DNA of 64,000 bases from the NCBI RefSeq assembly GCF_036711975.1, contig NC_091967.1, positions 8,432,001-8,496,000 of the forward strand, given 5' to 3'. The translations under genes and the position numbers were made by a program. Numbering within the stretch: the stretch's first letter is position 1; the number at the start of each line of letters is the position of its first letter. The notes beneath the pieces are model-generated. The model was not told the DNA's origin, ran no database searches, and saw only the letters and a program-made list of their open reading frames with translations. Shown here piece by piece: positions 10,696 to 23,174 of this stretch. The stretch is from Onthophagus taurus (Eukaryota; Arthropoda; Insecta; Coleoptera; Scarabaeidae).

Positions 10696-11524
10696 TAAGC
10701 ATTAATATATATTTTATTTGATAATTATGGTAACACATAACAGTGAAGTGTTTAAAAGTATTCAGTGAATTCACTTTAAACGCCATTTTTGTGCTTTTAA
10801 ATAATAAGTTGGGGCTTTACTGATATTTATAAAAAATTTCCTTTGAACTTATATAATTATTATAACTTTAAGCAGCTTCTCACTGTCACCCTACGTCTCC
10901 ATCAATCTCCTTCCCTCCGCCCTCTCCCTCAGCACCTGTTTCCAATCCATCTCCTCTTCCCTCAACTCACTACACTCCACCAGCTTCTCACCACCAGACT
11001 TGCTTCTAGAGTCTCTTGTGTATGAGACTTGTGTGTCTTTAATGGTACTACTTCCTCTAAGGACGAAACGGTGGGGTTGGTTTCAGATTCACTGAAGTCA
11101 GAAGATGAGTCTTTTTTGTTTGAAGTAGTAAACGCTGAAAACTGTGCCTCATTTGTTGAGGGGCGAACCGATAGATCCCAGCAATGTATATAATTTATTA
11201 TCAAAGTTCTCACCCTATTGAAAACTTCTCTTAAATCACTTGTCCTTAAGTTGCTAATTTTGTACTAATCATAGAATAACAAATTTTTTTCATCCCAAAA
11301 GATTTCAAATAGTTATATATCAATATAACGTGATGTTTATCTATATTAGTAATGTTTAAATCCACGCTGATTTTTTTATATAAGTATAGGTGGAAATGCA
11401 GTACCAATACCATTACACCGCATATCACAATTGCTGCACTTTCTGCACGTTCAGGTGCAACTAGATGAACTCTTTTTGCATCTCTCCTTGCTAGAACAGC
11501 TTGTTGATGATAAACTACAATAAC
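10696..11524. other. intergenic gap with possible retroelement scrap
   Basis: 10875-11010 is strongly pyrimidine-rich on the plus strand; its complement reads ECSELREEEMDWKQVLRE, like the purine-rich relics at 4020 and 6377. The rest shows nothing I can name. A possible acceptor (TTTATTTTCAG at 11543-11553) lies just inside the transporter frame, so an unseen upstream exon cannot be excluded. Confidence 0.3.
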
Positions 11525-12922
11525 ATGTTTCTAAATAATACTTTATTTTCAGCATGTTTTGGCGGGATAGCACTTGGAATGCATTATGGTTGGACATCAC
11601 CCGTAACTCCAATATTAAAAAACCTTTACACAGATCTCTCCGATTATCAAATAACAATAATCGAAACACTCTACATGATCGGTGGATTATTAGCACTTCC
11701 TCTAACTATATTCATTTGTGATCGACTTGGAAGAAAGAAAGCAATTTTAATCTCAGCTATATTTAATTTAACATCATGGATAATGATCGCGTTGTCAAAA
11801 TCATTAACAACGATTTATATCGCAAGATTTCTTTGTGGAATTGCCGGTGATATTGGATTTGTAGCTGGGCCGATGTATATAGCAGAAATATCATCGAAAT
11901 CAATTCGAGGATTATTAACGGGATGTTTTTTTATCGCTTGGTTGACAGGAATTGTTATAATTTATTCGGTAGCTCCTTTTGTTAATTTAACAACTTCTTC
12001 GAGTGTTGGCGCCGGAATTGTTTTAATACAATTAACGACATTAATTTTTTTGCCGGAATCGCCTTATTATCTTTTATTGAAGAAAAATGAAAAGAAATCG
12101 AAACAATCTTTAATGTTTTTTCGAAACACACATAATATTGAATTGGAATTAAATGAAATAAGTGAAGCTGTTGAACGCCAAGAGAAAGAAAAAGGACGTT
12201 TAATTGATTTATTTAAAGATAAGGGAAATCGGAAAGCTTTATTTATTATGACAATTTTGAATGCTTCGCAACATATGGCGTCAATTAGTGTTATGTTGAT
12301 GAATTTACACACAATTTTAAAAGACGCCGAAGGAATTATTCCACCTGAATCTTCAGCAATAACATTTTCGGTTGTTATGTTACTTTCAGCAACTATCACC
12401 ATCTCAACGGTAGATAAATTCGGACGTAAAAATTTAATGATTTACTCCAGCACCTTGACATGCATTTCATTATTAATTTTAGCCACTTACTTTGCTTATA
12501 AAGAACATGATGGTGATATAACAAACATTAAATGGATTCCTGTTGTTGCGGTTATTCTTTTCGCGATCGTTTTTAAAGGTGGAATGGGCATGGTACCGAT
12601 TGTGATGAGTGGTGAAGTATTTCCAACGAGTGTTAAATCGATGGGAATGACGATTGCTGATGCAATTTATGTGATTTTTGGCGCGGTTTCCATTTATATT
12701 TATCAGGGATTAGTGATAGTTGTCGGAATTTACTGTCCGTTTTATTTATTTGCGTTGTGCTCTTTTGGAACATTGTTGTTTTCGATCTTTTGTATTCCAG
12801 AGACGAGGGGAAAAACGTTGGAGGAGATTCAAATGATTTTAAAAGGTGTAAAAAATGAACCGTGTCAAAACGGTGAGGTTAAGAAAGAGGTTATTCGAAT
12901 AAAATCGTTTGAGAATTTATAA
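11525..12922 (+). CDS. MFS sugar transporter, facilitated trehalose transporter Tret1-like
   Basis: A single open frame of 465 residues from ATG 11525. It has twelve predicted membrane segments and the sugar-porter hallmarks in order: DRLGRKKA after TM2, RFLCGIAGD..PMYIAEIS (signature 2 region) after TM4, PESPYYLL after TM6, DKFGRK between TM8 and TM9, and PETRGKTLEEI after TM12. Insect proteins of this group carry trehalose or other sugars across the plasma membrane; the substrate here is not determined. The start is uncertain: ATG 11507 is also in frame, and a splice acceptor ending at 11553 would replace the first ten residues with another exon. N-terminal tail and C-terminal tail are short. 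A poly(A) signal overlaps the stop region. Confidence 0.88.
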   Translation: MFLNNTLFSACFGGIALGMHYGWTSPVTPILKNLYTDLSDYQITIIETLYMIGGLLALPLTIFICDRLGRKKAILISAIFNLTSWIMIALSKSLTTIYIARFLCGIAGDIGFVAGPMYIAEISSKSIRGLLTGCFFIAWLTGIVIIYSVAPFVNLTTSSSVGAGIVLIQLTTLIFLPESPYYLLLKKNEKKSKQSLMFFRNTHNIELELNEISEAVERQEKEKGRLIDLFKDKGNRKALFIMTILNASQHMASISVMLMNLHTILKDAEGIIPPESSAITFSVVMLLSATITISTVDKFGRKNLMIYSSTLTCISLLILATYFAYKEHDGDITNIKWIPVVAVILFAIVFKGGMGMVPIVMSGEVFPTSVKSMGMTIADAIYVIFGAVSIYIYQGLVIVVGIYCPFYLFALCSFGTLLFSIFCIPETRGKTLEEIQMILKGVKNEPCQNGEVKKEVIRIKSFENL

Positions 12923-14197
12923 TAAAATCTGTATTTTATTTTAATTTTTAATTTAGTGATTTTAAAATTATTTTTTTACTTTAAAATTCAAAATAAAATT
13001 TCTTATTATAATTCTTTTTTGCAACTTTTTTGACACACGTGATTGTTAGGTTGCCTATATTTATAACTTAATTAAATTTATTTTTAAGATTATGAAATCA
13101 TTTCTTTTTAGAACTGAATACGGGTTCTGAACCAGATAGTAACTCGTTTTTGATTAAATGAAAAAGTGTAAGGTGTTTTGGGATACTCAGCTTTACCTGA
13201 TACGCAATAAACCGCTAATATTAATAAATTTATCGATGCTGTTGCTGTGATATATATCATTTAAAGATTATCTCAAACCTAATAACAATGTTTTACTTGT
13301 ATACAACAGTTATGGGTAGAGGAACAATTTACATATGTATGTAGTATAGTTGTGAGTGGTTGTAAGGTAGCTCATGATGGGACTTGTCCTATCGCTACCT
13401 CCATGTATAAAGAAATAAAACAACTACATTCCAGAATGTATACTTTATCTCAATTATTTTATACGACAAACTCGTTAAGAAAGTCTTTTTAAACAGTTTT
13501 TCGTTTCATTATTTTTTTAACTAGAAGAAACCATTATTTGACGTTTGACAACTGTCAACTTATTCAAGCTAACTTCACAGTTATTAATATAATTTTTAAT
13601 TTTCCTCCATAGATGCTGTTGCAAATGCAAAAACATCAAACCAGTTATTTTATCTATTTCAACATGTTTTGCATTATATTAATACAATATACATACCACA
13701 ACCAACACAACAAAAAAAGCTTTTAATAAGAAGCTATTGACAATTTGTGTAAACAATACTCAATAATAAATGTTGTAAACATGTTCATCCTTGGTTACAT
13801 CAAATTAATTTAGATTTGGATTAAATCTTATCAGCTAATTTAACTTACCCATTGAATTGGACGAAATGAGCAAGCATCCAGAATAAGAATTTGAAATCAT
13901 CCAAATTAACCACTATCCAAATCTAAAGATATCGAAACCATCCAAACTAAGCAATTTTGCTACTTCATTGTTTTGATTCATTTTCGTTTCAGAATTCTTC
14001 ATAATAGACCACAAATTAATTAAAACACTTAAAATAAAAACGTGTGTTCCTCTTAAATTTAGTTTTAACAACAATGTTTTGATTCATTGTCAAAATGCTT
14101 CTGTTGTTTTAAATTTTGAACGTCAGCGACATCTAACAAGATTTTCTAGTAGTAACTTGTAGTATTGTGGAAAATGTTTAATCGTTTGATTTGAAAT

Positions 14198-14210
14198 CAC
14201 TAGATGGCGC
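14198..14210 (+). promoter_or_regulatory. CTCF-like motif
   Basis: TCACTAGATGGCGC closely matches the animal CTCF core CCACTAGATGGCGC. It sits in the gap between two convergent genes. Similar AGATGGCGCT words are at 22814, 34809 and 61860, also in gaps. Binding is inferred from the motif only. Confidence 0.45.
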
Positions 14211-14289
14211 GACTAATTTATATAATTAATATGAAAGATTTTAGAATTAGTGGCAAAACTAAGGAAAATATATATATAATAATATTATG

Positions 14290-14545
14290 AGAATATATAA
14301 GAGTTTAATAAGACCAAGACCAGTATGGATGCAAGTTCGAAAGAAGGACATTGAGAAGGTACTTGGTCCAGTAGAAGAATAAGAAGAAGAGTGGAAGACG
14401 ATAGAAATGCAAAAATCCTTACAGAATGGAAACCACCAGAGAAAAGACCTGAGGAAGACTTCATGTTAGTGCAAAATTAGAATTAACACTAGACCTAGAA
14501 CTAGAAACATTCGAGTTTAGTCGTCTTAAGAGACGTGTGGAACGT
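14290..14545 (+). mobile_element. retroelement 3' scrap plus half palindromic repeat
   Basis: 14345-14465 can be read as SRRIRRRVEDDRNAKILTEW, resembling the basic C-terminal tail (RR..GRPR.RW.DD) of RTE/CR1-type polymerases. It is followed at 14478-14542 by a half copy of the CCTAGAACTAGAAACATTCG repeat family. Confidence 0.35.
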
Positions 14546-14957
14546 AAGAGACAAAGAGTTATTTCATTTTATTGAATAATTATTTTTATTTTTACATAAA
14601 AAACGTAAATACATACAAAAAAATTATCTAAAACTTGTAAAATTTGCAGGTACATTACTAAAAAAAAATTCTTAAAAGTTTATCAGAGATTAAATATCAT
14701 TTTCTACGGTGATTATCTACATACAATATGCTAATAAGTATTAAAAATTATTAAATATCATTAGAATTAGATTTGGAGTGTAAATTTAATAATAATACTA
14801 ATAAAAAAGGAAAAAAATTCTAACAATATAAATGAGATCACTATTTTTGACTAGGAAATGATAATTTTTTTTATTTAATATTTTATAATTTTTACATTCT
14901 ACTCAAGAAGATTTATTTTTAAAATTGTGTATTTATTATTATAGTATAAAATTTGTT

Positions 14958-17900
14958 TTAAGCTTTATTGGCATTTTCTAAGACCATCGAGCACAATTGC
15001 AAACAAAATTTGGTTGAAAATTGTTTTAAAAATCCGGCCGATTTAAATTTATCCTTACATTCTTCCCCAAGATTATTATTAAAATTTTTACAAAACAATA
15101 AAATCGCTAACGGATAAAAATATTTATCGACGTTTTTCAATAAAACTTTCTCCAAAATTGGAACCGGCAAATTCGAAGATAACCAAAATTCAATACATTT
15201 CAATAAAATGTTTTGCATTAAAATGTGATTCTCAGAAACGTAAGTTTTTTTAATGTAGAATTCGATTAACTCGGATGCCATCAAAATTATATTTTTAGTC
15301 GATTTATCTTTAACTTCAAACTCCTCCGATTTTAATTTTACACTTTTATTAAAATCATTCCCCGAAATTAAATTTGAAACGCTCGTTATCGGTGGTGATT
15401 CATTTTTTAACGATTGAACATATTGCGAAACGGAATTTCGAATTTCAAATTCACCCAAATCACATGGACTTTCACATCCACCTTGATGCTCCAAATCATC
15501 CCATTGTCGAATACTATCCAATGATGAACTAGTACTTAACATATTTTGTTGAATATGACCTGGTGAATTCATTAAATTCAATTCAAATTTTGATTTATTC
15601 GAATCTAAATGATTAATTTTTTTATCTTCATTAAACTCTTCTTTTTTCTCAAAATTTTCTTGTTCCTTTTTTATAATCGTTAAATCTAAAGGATTCTTTT
15701 CCATAAACTTTTTAAACGCGTTTAATTGGAAACCTAAACTATCACTAAATCTTCCATCTAAAAATGCTATTTTACTCGCAGCTTGATAACTTTCAAACGA
15801 TAAACATTTTGTTAAAACAGCTTCTGAGTCATAATAACCATAATAATTCTCTAAAATATAATGCAAAGTTTTCGAACCCAACTTAAAATTTGGTGTATAT
15901 TTTAAATAATCAAAATTTAATGAATTTCTAAACTTATTTTTTAAACAAAAATCTTTTTCGGGGTAAAAATCATTATTTTCAATATTAAAGATACGATAAA
16001 AAGGTAATTTTTGATTTAATAATAAATTATGATCCGTTGGATTATAAGTAATCGCCATTGTTGGTAAATTTGGTACTTCTATTGGATATGCTTCCGTATT
16101 TTGTTGTTGATTTTGAGGTACTTTAAGTATACGCTTTGTGTTTCGAAGAAGCAACATTTTTCCATCTTGAAAATCTTCGTAAGCTCGACCCAGTAAAGTC
16201 TAAAAACGAAGAAAAAGAATTATAGTATATAGGACTACTATTGAAATTGATTCCATAAATTTAAATAAAGTTTAAACGTCAATGTGACACAAATTCAATG
16301 TTACCAACTGTAACCAACTTCACAGCAATTTGTCAAAATTAAATGTCAATTTTATGAAACGTCATAATTTTTTACGAAAATTAATTAATTTATGCTTAAA
16401 TCATACGAAAATAGTTATTTTTGATACAATATAGCGACATGACGTCGAAATGCAAAAGAATTTCGCTGTCGTGTATCAAACAAATTTTTTTCGAAAACTG
16501 CGTGTTCTAAATTTTATAAATTAATAAAACGACCAAATTCAATATAATAACATTTCGACTTCATGAAATGTTATGTTAATACTGAAATAAATTAATTTTA
16601 CCTGAGCCATTGTGTTGTTACCCCACGCTAAAACTTTTCCGTTAGTATCCAACGCCATTACGTAATCTAAACCGCAAGAAACATGCAAAAATCGTTGCCC
16701 TAAAGTTGCCGTTAAAGCACTATCTTCATCTCGCAATTTCGGAGAGGACATTTCACCTTCTTTAACTTTATTCCAAACTAATTTTCCATTATGTAAAATA
16801 ACCGAATGTCGAAATCCTGTTGCAACTTGCTCTATTGGTTTATTAATTGAACTTGTGTAAACGTTGCAACTTCCTCTCCATGGCTCGTAAGGCTTTCCAT
16901 TTGTACCAAACTTTTTTTGGCTGTATTTGGTCATTGATATTCGCACTTCTTGAGGATTCGCACCCCATGTATAAACAACTTGATTTGAATGTACGCAAAT
17001 CTTAAATAAAGAAATAAATTAATAATAATATTAATTGTTTAATTTAATTTAACCACTTTAAAATTTACTCACGTTATGAAAATACGATGTAGCTATTCTT
17101 TCAACTGGAACATACATATCTGGCATAACAACAATCCAAACAGGTTTATTTGATTTATTAATAGCCCCCTCAACATTATTACATTCCAGTTGGCCAAAAA
17201 CGTTTGAACCAAACCCAAAAATCTTTCCAGTTTCGGTTAAAATTAAACTATGAGCGTGACCACCAGTTATTTGCACCACAATCTCATCAAATTCAAGTAA
17301 CTTGGGATAATATTCATTATTACAAGACCCATGTCCTAATTGTCCGTGAATACCCCAACCCCAACTGTAAACTTTTCCCGTCGATGTTAACGCTAATGTG
17401 TGATATTGTCCCGATGCTATATCAATGATACAAATTCCAGTTAAAGCAGTTATTACTTGAGGATAAGGAGTGTCTCTTACAAAGGGACCTAAACCGAGTT
17501 GCCCATGAGAATTAGAACCCCAAGCGTAAATCTGAAATTAAAAAAATTTAATATATGTTAGCACAAATTAAATATGTTATTATTTACCCCAAAATCAGTT
17601 AAAGCAACTGTATGTTTTCTTCCACAACTAACACTTAAAACTCTAATTCTCAAGTCGGCTAACATTTGAACTAGCCTAGGTGGGCTACTTTGACTTAAAA
17701 TTGGTCCTAAACCTAAACATCCAGATGTTGTCACCCCCATTGTGAAAACACAATTATTTCTGACGACAGCAGCGTGTTCATAACCACACGATAACGGTTT
17801 AAAATCGGGTAATTTTTTAATAATACTTTCCGAATTTTCCCCAATATTCTCTTCATCGATGTTATCTAATAAATCGATGTCGTATTCATTATTATCAGTT

Positions 17901-20900
17901 TTAGCCACCAACCCGATAACAACAAAAATAAACGTTTCAATGAATTCTCGAACAATAACAGCAGCTTGCGGCGAAGTTTCCAAATCTAACGAATCCACCG
18001 TTGATTCTAAACTGGATAAAGTTCTTGAGGATTTATTAAATAATTTCGAGACTAAAGAGAGTGCACCCGGTTGGCTAGGATCCAATTGCATTGAAAATCT
18101 TTGTAAAATATTTATAGGAAACGTTTGAAGGTTGGTTTTAATAAATTTAAAGATCACGTGACTTCCTGGCCCGTTCGTTAAGAGACTTTGTGTTAAACAC
18201 GGCTCGGAAAGTGCTAATAAGAATTCATAATCTTCGTTTAATTGGAGTTTTGAAGATTGAATCGTTAGGCTTAGAGCGTCCACTACTTCAGGTTGAAGAC
18301 CACGGGATTTTGCCAATAATGCTACGATACTCCAATGAGCTGCTCGACAAGCTACATTTACTGCCAAGATTTGATCGTAATATTCTTCGTAATATAAAAA
18401 ATTCCTAAAAATAAGTTAACAAAGGAAATTTTTTGATTAAATTAATTAATATTATATACAGGGGGTGACTGATACATAAACGTATTTATTGAAATGCATT
18501 ATTATAGAGCTCATTTGTAATTGATTAAGCCAAATATGTCTTATACAAAGTCAATTTTTTGGTTTTTGTACATTTTCTGTCCTACAAATATTGGAATTTA
18601 GAGTTTAATAATAGTTTCTTTGACTTCTCTGCATAGACTACACTTTAATACACATTTTAAGTTGAAAAATATTTTTGTCCATGACTACCTTATAAAATAT
18701 ATACCTCATAAATGAGTTTTCTAAAACAAAAGGGTAGTCATTTTTGATAGAAGTCAATATGATGTCAAAGCAACCTCTAAATTCCAATGCTGAAAAATGT
18801 AAAAACCAAAAAAATTAATTAATTCCTAAACTATTCAACTATATAAGGCATATTTAGCTCTATAATAATACATTTTAATAAATACGTTTATGTGCCAGTC
18901 ACCCTATATAATACTAACATAAATTCTTTATTATTTGCCACTCTCATATGACCTCCATGTCTTAAAACCAATTCTGTGTAAGCCATAACGGCTAAATTTC
19001 CAATATGGATTTTTGTAGCCATCGACATATCAATTTTGCTAGCACTCAAACATAAATTAACAAACTTTAATAGAGCTGTACAATCCGAAGTTACAGCAAC
19101 TTTTAAAACACGCTTCAAAAGATGTACTTTAGCTTGTTTGTAAAGAATTAAACCTTGATGGAAAGCACCATTTGATATAAGAAGATCTCCACAACATTCC
19201 AAAAGATGTTGCATATTTAAACTGAAAATAACCGCTAAATATTCGGCTAAATCAACGTTCCATTCTTCGTTAATTAGTTTAATAAATTTATACGAAGGTT
19301 GACAACTAAAAAAAAAATTAATCAACTTAATAAATAAATAATTAATTATTACTTACTTTAATATTAATTTATAAACGGAATTTGTTGTAACTATAACACA
19401 AGTATCAATTTTAGTTTTTCGTAGATTTAAATCATCCAACGTTTTTGGTAAGGAATAAGTTTTATTATCTTTTTTCTCATCTTTTCTGGAACCTTTTATG
19501 ATTGTTACATCCGTTAACTTGTACATATCGAGGATTTTCTCATCATTTTGTACTTTGAATTGTGCCAATAAAGCATGTTGATTAAAGAGCTTAAAAACAA
19601 TTTTTAACTTAAAAAAAACTTAAAACAAAAACCTTACCGATTCTCCTTCTAAATTACACTCCGACAATTGAAAACTAACCACAGATATGGTCGTTAAATC
19701 ATCGTGAACTGTAAAAATTAACCGATCCGTTAAAAGTAATTGTTTAGTTTGCAGAGGTAGACGATGAATATACAAAGGTGCTGATTCTATATCCGAAGCA
19801 TGTACCTAAAATTATTATTAATAAATCAAATTTATTAAAAAATTCTATACAGGTGTTTAGAAATTGGCGGATAATGTATCTATTAGTGTCAAAATGTTGT
19901 TCTACTTGTTGTGTTTTTCATGAAGATATGATAATGAAAAGATGTTAAAAACGAACTTTAAAGCTAAAGTTAAAAAGTGCTATGAAAATATGTTAAGGGA
20001 AACTCCTAAAAGAATATTAATTAAAAATTCAGGGACACAATTAAGCACAACAACTCATTGTAAACCACAAATAAAGGTCTTTACAGTACAGAACGATTCT
20101 ATTAGCAAAACTGAAGATCAAATAGACTCGCAAACAGTTTCACCGAATCTAAAAGGATGTACCGACTACGAAAAGGCAACCGAAAGTTGGTTAGTTGAAC
20201 TAGAATCTAACCAAAGCAATGATTTAGAAGCATTACAGCTCAATAAAAAGGTAACATTTAGACGTAATATAAGAAAATGGACAGCTCAACATCGTATACC
20301 TCACTCAGCACTAAGACCTCTTTCAAATGGTAAATGAAAAATTTCCAATTGTACTTCTTCAAGATCCCAGAACTTTGGTAAAAACTGTTACGATGATAAA
20401 AGCTGCGAAAAAAGTTAAAATACAAATGTTTTAGTGTTTCTTAAAATCTATTACAATAAAGACAAATTAAGTATACAGAGTCAGTCAAAAAGTTACGACG
20501 AAACAAAATTACGTTTTGTTTAATGGAACAGCCTGTATATTACTCCATATTTCAGTTCATCTCGAAATTTTAAACAAAATTCATGTAACACATCATAGAC
20601 CTTAACTTAACCGTTTTCCAAATATCGAGCTTTTAAAAATTTACGAATTTATCTAATAAGTAATTTATCTTTGGGCGTAAATTATTTAAACTATTTTTGT
20701 ATTTTTGACATGAGTTATGCCACTACGTTGCTATGGAGATGAGAAGATTGATGAATTATGAACACAACTGACAAATATATTTTTGTGTAATTTATAAGAG
20801 TGATTTTCAAAATGAAAAATCTCGAAAACGGTTAAGTTTACAATTTCTATATGAATTTTGTTTAGAATTTGGAGATGAACCGATATAGAATAATATACAG

Positions 20901-22459
20901 GTGTTCCATTAAAGAAAATACAACTTGGTTTCGTCATAACTTTTTGACTGACCCTGTATACTTAATTGTCTTTATTGGAATAGATTTAAAAAAACACTCA
21001 AACTTTTGTATTGTACTTTAGGACATAACCGACCGTTTCCATACATATCAGCGACCCTGTATAACTATTTTATAGTAGATCAAGACACAACTATAAAATA
21101 ATTGAAGAAGAATATATTATATAAATTGTGCCTATTTTGGTGCTATAGTTGCTTTATAAACATTTTTATTACGTTGCTGAGACTGAATATATTATATAAA
21201 ATTATCATGAAAACGTTTTTACAGCTTTAATAAAATAAGAAATTGCTAGTTGGGGTAAATATATGATTATTTATGGACATATTATCCGACCTTTGAGAAC
21301 CTCATGTTTCGTTGTTTTTTACATTTTAAAATTAAGATTTTCGCTTTAGAATTAAAACGAAGATGTGTACATTATCCGCCAATTTCTAAACACCCTGTAT
21401 ATTTTGGTTTTATTACCGTTAAAAGTGCTGTGGGTTTATAAAAGGCCGAAAACAAATATCGATTTTTAGCATATTGCGAGGCGAAATACGTATCACAAAG
21501 TCTCGGTAATAATTCTGGTACTGAAGCTGTTGATGAATGCTCCGAATGTGATGACTCACTTGTTGTATCACTAGCTTGGCTGTCTCTTCGGGGTCCTCGG
21601 CCTCCATCGACTATACGTTGTTTAAAAGAGAAAAATTTATCAACCCCCAATTGGCGTAAATTGTATAACCGGGATCGCGTTGAATCTTCATTTAAATTAT
21701 AAGCTTCAGGTGGCCATAAATAACCGACGGAAGGCTGCTCCAAAAGTAACCGATATTGCTGCCCACTGTTAGCGTTAATCTAAAAATTAATAAAAACATT
21801 AATTTAAATAAAAAAAAAAATTTTTTTAATCATACTAATAAAGCTACAGTATCTTGGCTATTATCTTGGCAAATAATTAATTGAATAACGGGTTCGCTTA
21901 TAGTACAATATCCTAAACATCGCCCATCCGTTAAACTTATTAATCCAATTGAACCGTTTTCATAACCTATTAAAGCGTTTTGGTTACATTCTAAAGTTTG
22001 CCACCAAATGGCGCAAAGGGGTTTTGAATCAGGTGCTAAAGGATGTTTTGGAAAATGTGTTAAATCAGTTACCGACCATTTACAATCAATTTTTTGTTTC
22101 TTATCTACCAAACTTAAAGCTGGAATTATGTACAAGGAATTATCCGAACCTAAAATCAATTAATTTATTACATTAATTAATCACTTTATTAATTAAACCC
22201 TCTTACATGTTACTAACAACCATGTCGCCGATGGATCAAAACAAATTGCTTGAATCGTTTTATTACTTTCGCTAAACCATGGTATTCGTTTAACTATCGC
22301 TGGTAATTCACCATAAGTATAATGAACGATTATATCCCCTTCATTAGTGATTAGAGCTAATAATTGTTTAATACCACTTTCAATTCTACAGTTTAGTCGA
22401 ATATCGATATCTTTTAAAATTGCTTTCAAGTCAAAGATGTCTTGGAGTAACTGCGACAT
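14958..22459 (-). CDS. large RCC1-repeat protein, claret-like candidate
   Basis: Ten exons (22207-22459, 21836-22149, 21417-21779, 19638-19805, 19367-19589, 18919-19315, 17588-18404, 17073-17531, 16602-17000, 14958-16199) join in phase to 1544 residues. Residues 1-310 look like a WD/beta-propeller-type N-terminus (for example AICFDPSATWLLVTC), 367-750 are helical, and about 775-1130 hold RCC1 repeats (SCGYEHAAVV, SCGRKHTVAL, YAWGSNSHGQLG, ITGGHAHSLIL, VSCGLDYVMAL, VLAWGNN). The tail, about 1132-1544, is low in similarity to anything I know. RCC1-repeat propellers often act as guanine-nucleotide exchange factors. Length and repeat position suggest Drosophila claret, the putative Rab32 exchange factor for pigment granules, but I could not align it, so the name is tentative. 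Two introns are enlarged by transposons (18459-18905, 19850-21398). Confidence 0.8.
16226..16420. repeat. dispersed repeat, copy 1 (intron 9 of the RCC1-repeat gene)
   Basis: About 190 bp (ATTGATTCCATAAATTTAAA ... ATGCTTAAATCATACGAAAA) shared with 48434-48650 in the MICAL-like intron, with the same internal words CGTCAATGTGACACAAAT and AACTGTAACCAACTTCAC. No coding capacity. Confidence 0.75.
18459..18905. mobile_element. 447-bp TIR element in intron 6 of the RCC1-repeat gene
   Basis: About 55-bp inverted ends: left CAGGGGGTGACTGATACATA AACG..., right the complement of AGGGTGACTGGCACATAAAC G..., both continuing into TATTTATT(G/A)AAATG.ATTATTATAGAGCT. No open frame. It ends 13 bp from the 5' splice site of exon 6; without it the intron would be about 67 bp. 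Confidence 0.8.
19942..20434 (+). pseudogene. N-terminal relic of a transposon-encoded protein
   Basis: ATG 19942 opens 131 codons ending at 20337; a single frameshift just after residue 130 continues it as KFPIVLLQDPRTLVKT to a stop at about 20434. The core KVTFRRNIRKWTAQHRIPHS followed by L..DPRTL.KT resembles the N-terminus of insect 'transposase domain-containing' proteins (usual pattern LR.WA....I.H.AL..LL.......LP.DPRTLLKT). The catalytic part is absent, replaced by the foldback element. So the gene is decayed, and the transposon is non-autonomous. Confidence 0.55.
20424..21012. repeat. nested foldback element with very long inverted arms
   Basis: 20476-20956 begins CAGAGTCAGTCAAAAAGTTA and ends in its complement TAACTTTTTGACTGACCCTG between TA dinucleotides; the complementary arms run about 180 bp inward. 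Inversion also continues about 50 bp outward (AAATCTATTACAATAAAGAC against GTCTTTATTGGAATAGATTT), so the full palindrome is close to 590 bp. Confidence 0.8.
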
Positions 22460-23174
22460 TTTCTACCTTTTATTAACTTCCATACATATTAATTTATTAA
22501 TTCAATCGCCGTCTTCCTATATGAATACTTCATCGCCTAATATTAATTAACTTTTCTTTTAAAAATTACAAAAAATAATCAAGTTTATAAGCACCCGCAC
22601 TCAGCTGACAGTTGACAATTTTGGGTGGTTGACATTTCATAATCAGCTGATTTCATTCAATAAATTAGAAAGATTTATTTTTAAATTTAAATAATATTTT
22701 TAAATTAATTCGTTATGAGATTATTATTATTTGTAAGTTTTATTATAAATAAAGGAGATAACAAAAAATTAAAATTATCTTTAATACCAATCATAATTAA
22801 TTTAAACAGCAAGAGATGGCGCTTATCGTTTTGATAATTGAAAATTGAAAGAAATTATAAGAAATTAAATAATTTTAACTTTAATTACCGTATATCACGC
22901 GTTTTATGCCACAAAAATCTATTTATAATTTGCATCGATTCATAAAAAACTAATTATTTTAATTATTTAACATTTGTAAATTTTATTTGCGTCATTTTCC
23001 ACTTAATTTTTTTTGATGAGTTATGGGTTAATGATATTCTTTCTAATCGTTTGAACAAAGTACGACACTTATTCATTAACATGTCATTATATAAATAGGA
23101 TAATAAATGCAATTATAAACCAGGTATAACTACTAATGTAAATTGACTTTTTTAATAACTTTTTATGCTTCAAG
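22460..23174. other. intergenic region between divergent genes, with CTCF-like site
   Basis: Separates the RCC1-repeat gene (-) from the first dehydrogenase (+) and must contain both promoters. AGATGGCGCT at 22814-22823 matches a CTCF core. TCAGCTGA-type words occur at about 22600-22650. No further gene. Confidence 0.45.

Larger units (their letters stand above)
12923..14957. other. intergenic gap between convergent genes
   Basis: Lies between the 3' ends of the transporter (+) and the RCC1-repeat gene (-). It contains one copy of the TTAGGTTGCCTATAT dispersed motif (13044), a CTCF-like site (14198-14210) and retroelement debris (14290-14545). No gene is visible. Confidence 0.4.
19850..21398 (+). 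mobile_element. 1.55-kb TIR transposon in intron 3 of the RCC1-repeat gene
   Basis: About 30-bp ends ACAGG(G)TGTTTAGAAATTGG CGGATAATGTA in inverted orientation at 19849-19879 and 21370-21398, flanked by TAT/ATA. It carries a plus-strand reading frame (19942) that looks like the start of a transposase-type protein, and a second foldback element (20424-21012). It lies 18 bp from the 5' splice site of exon 3; the intron without it is about 62 bp. Confidence 0.85.
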
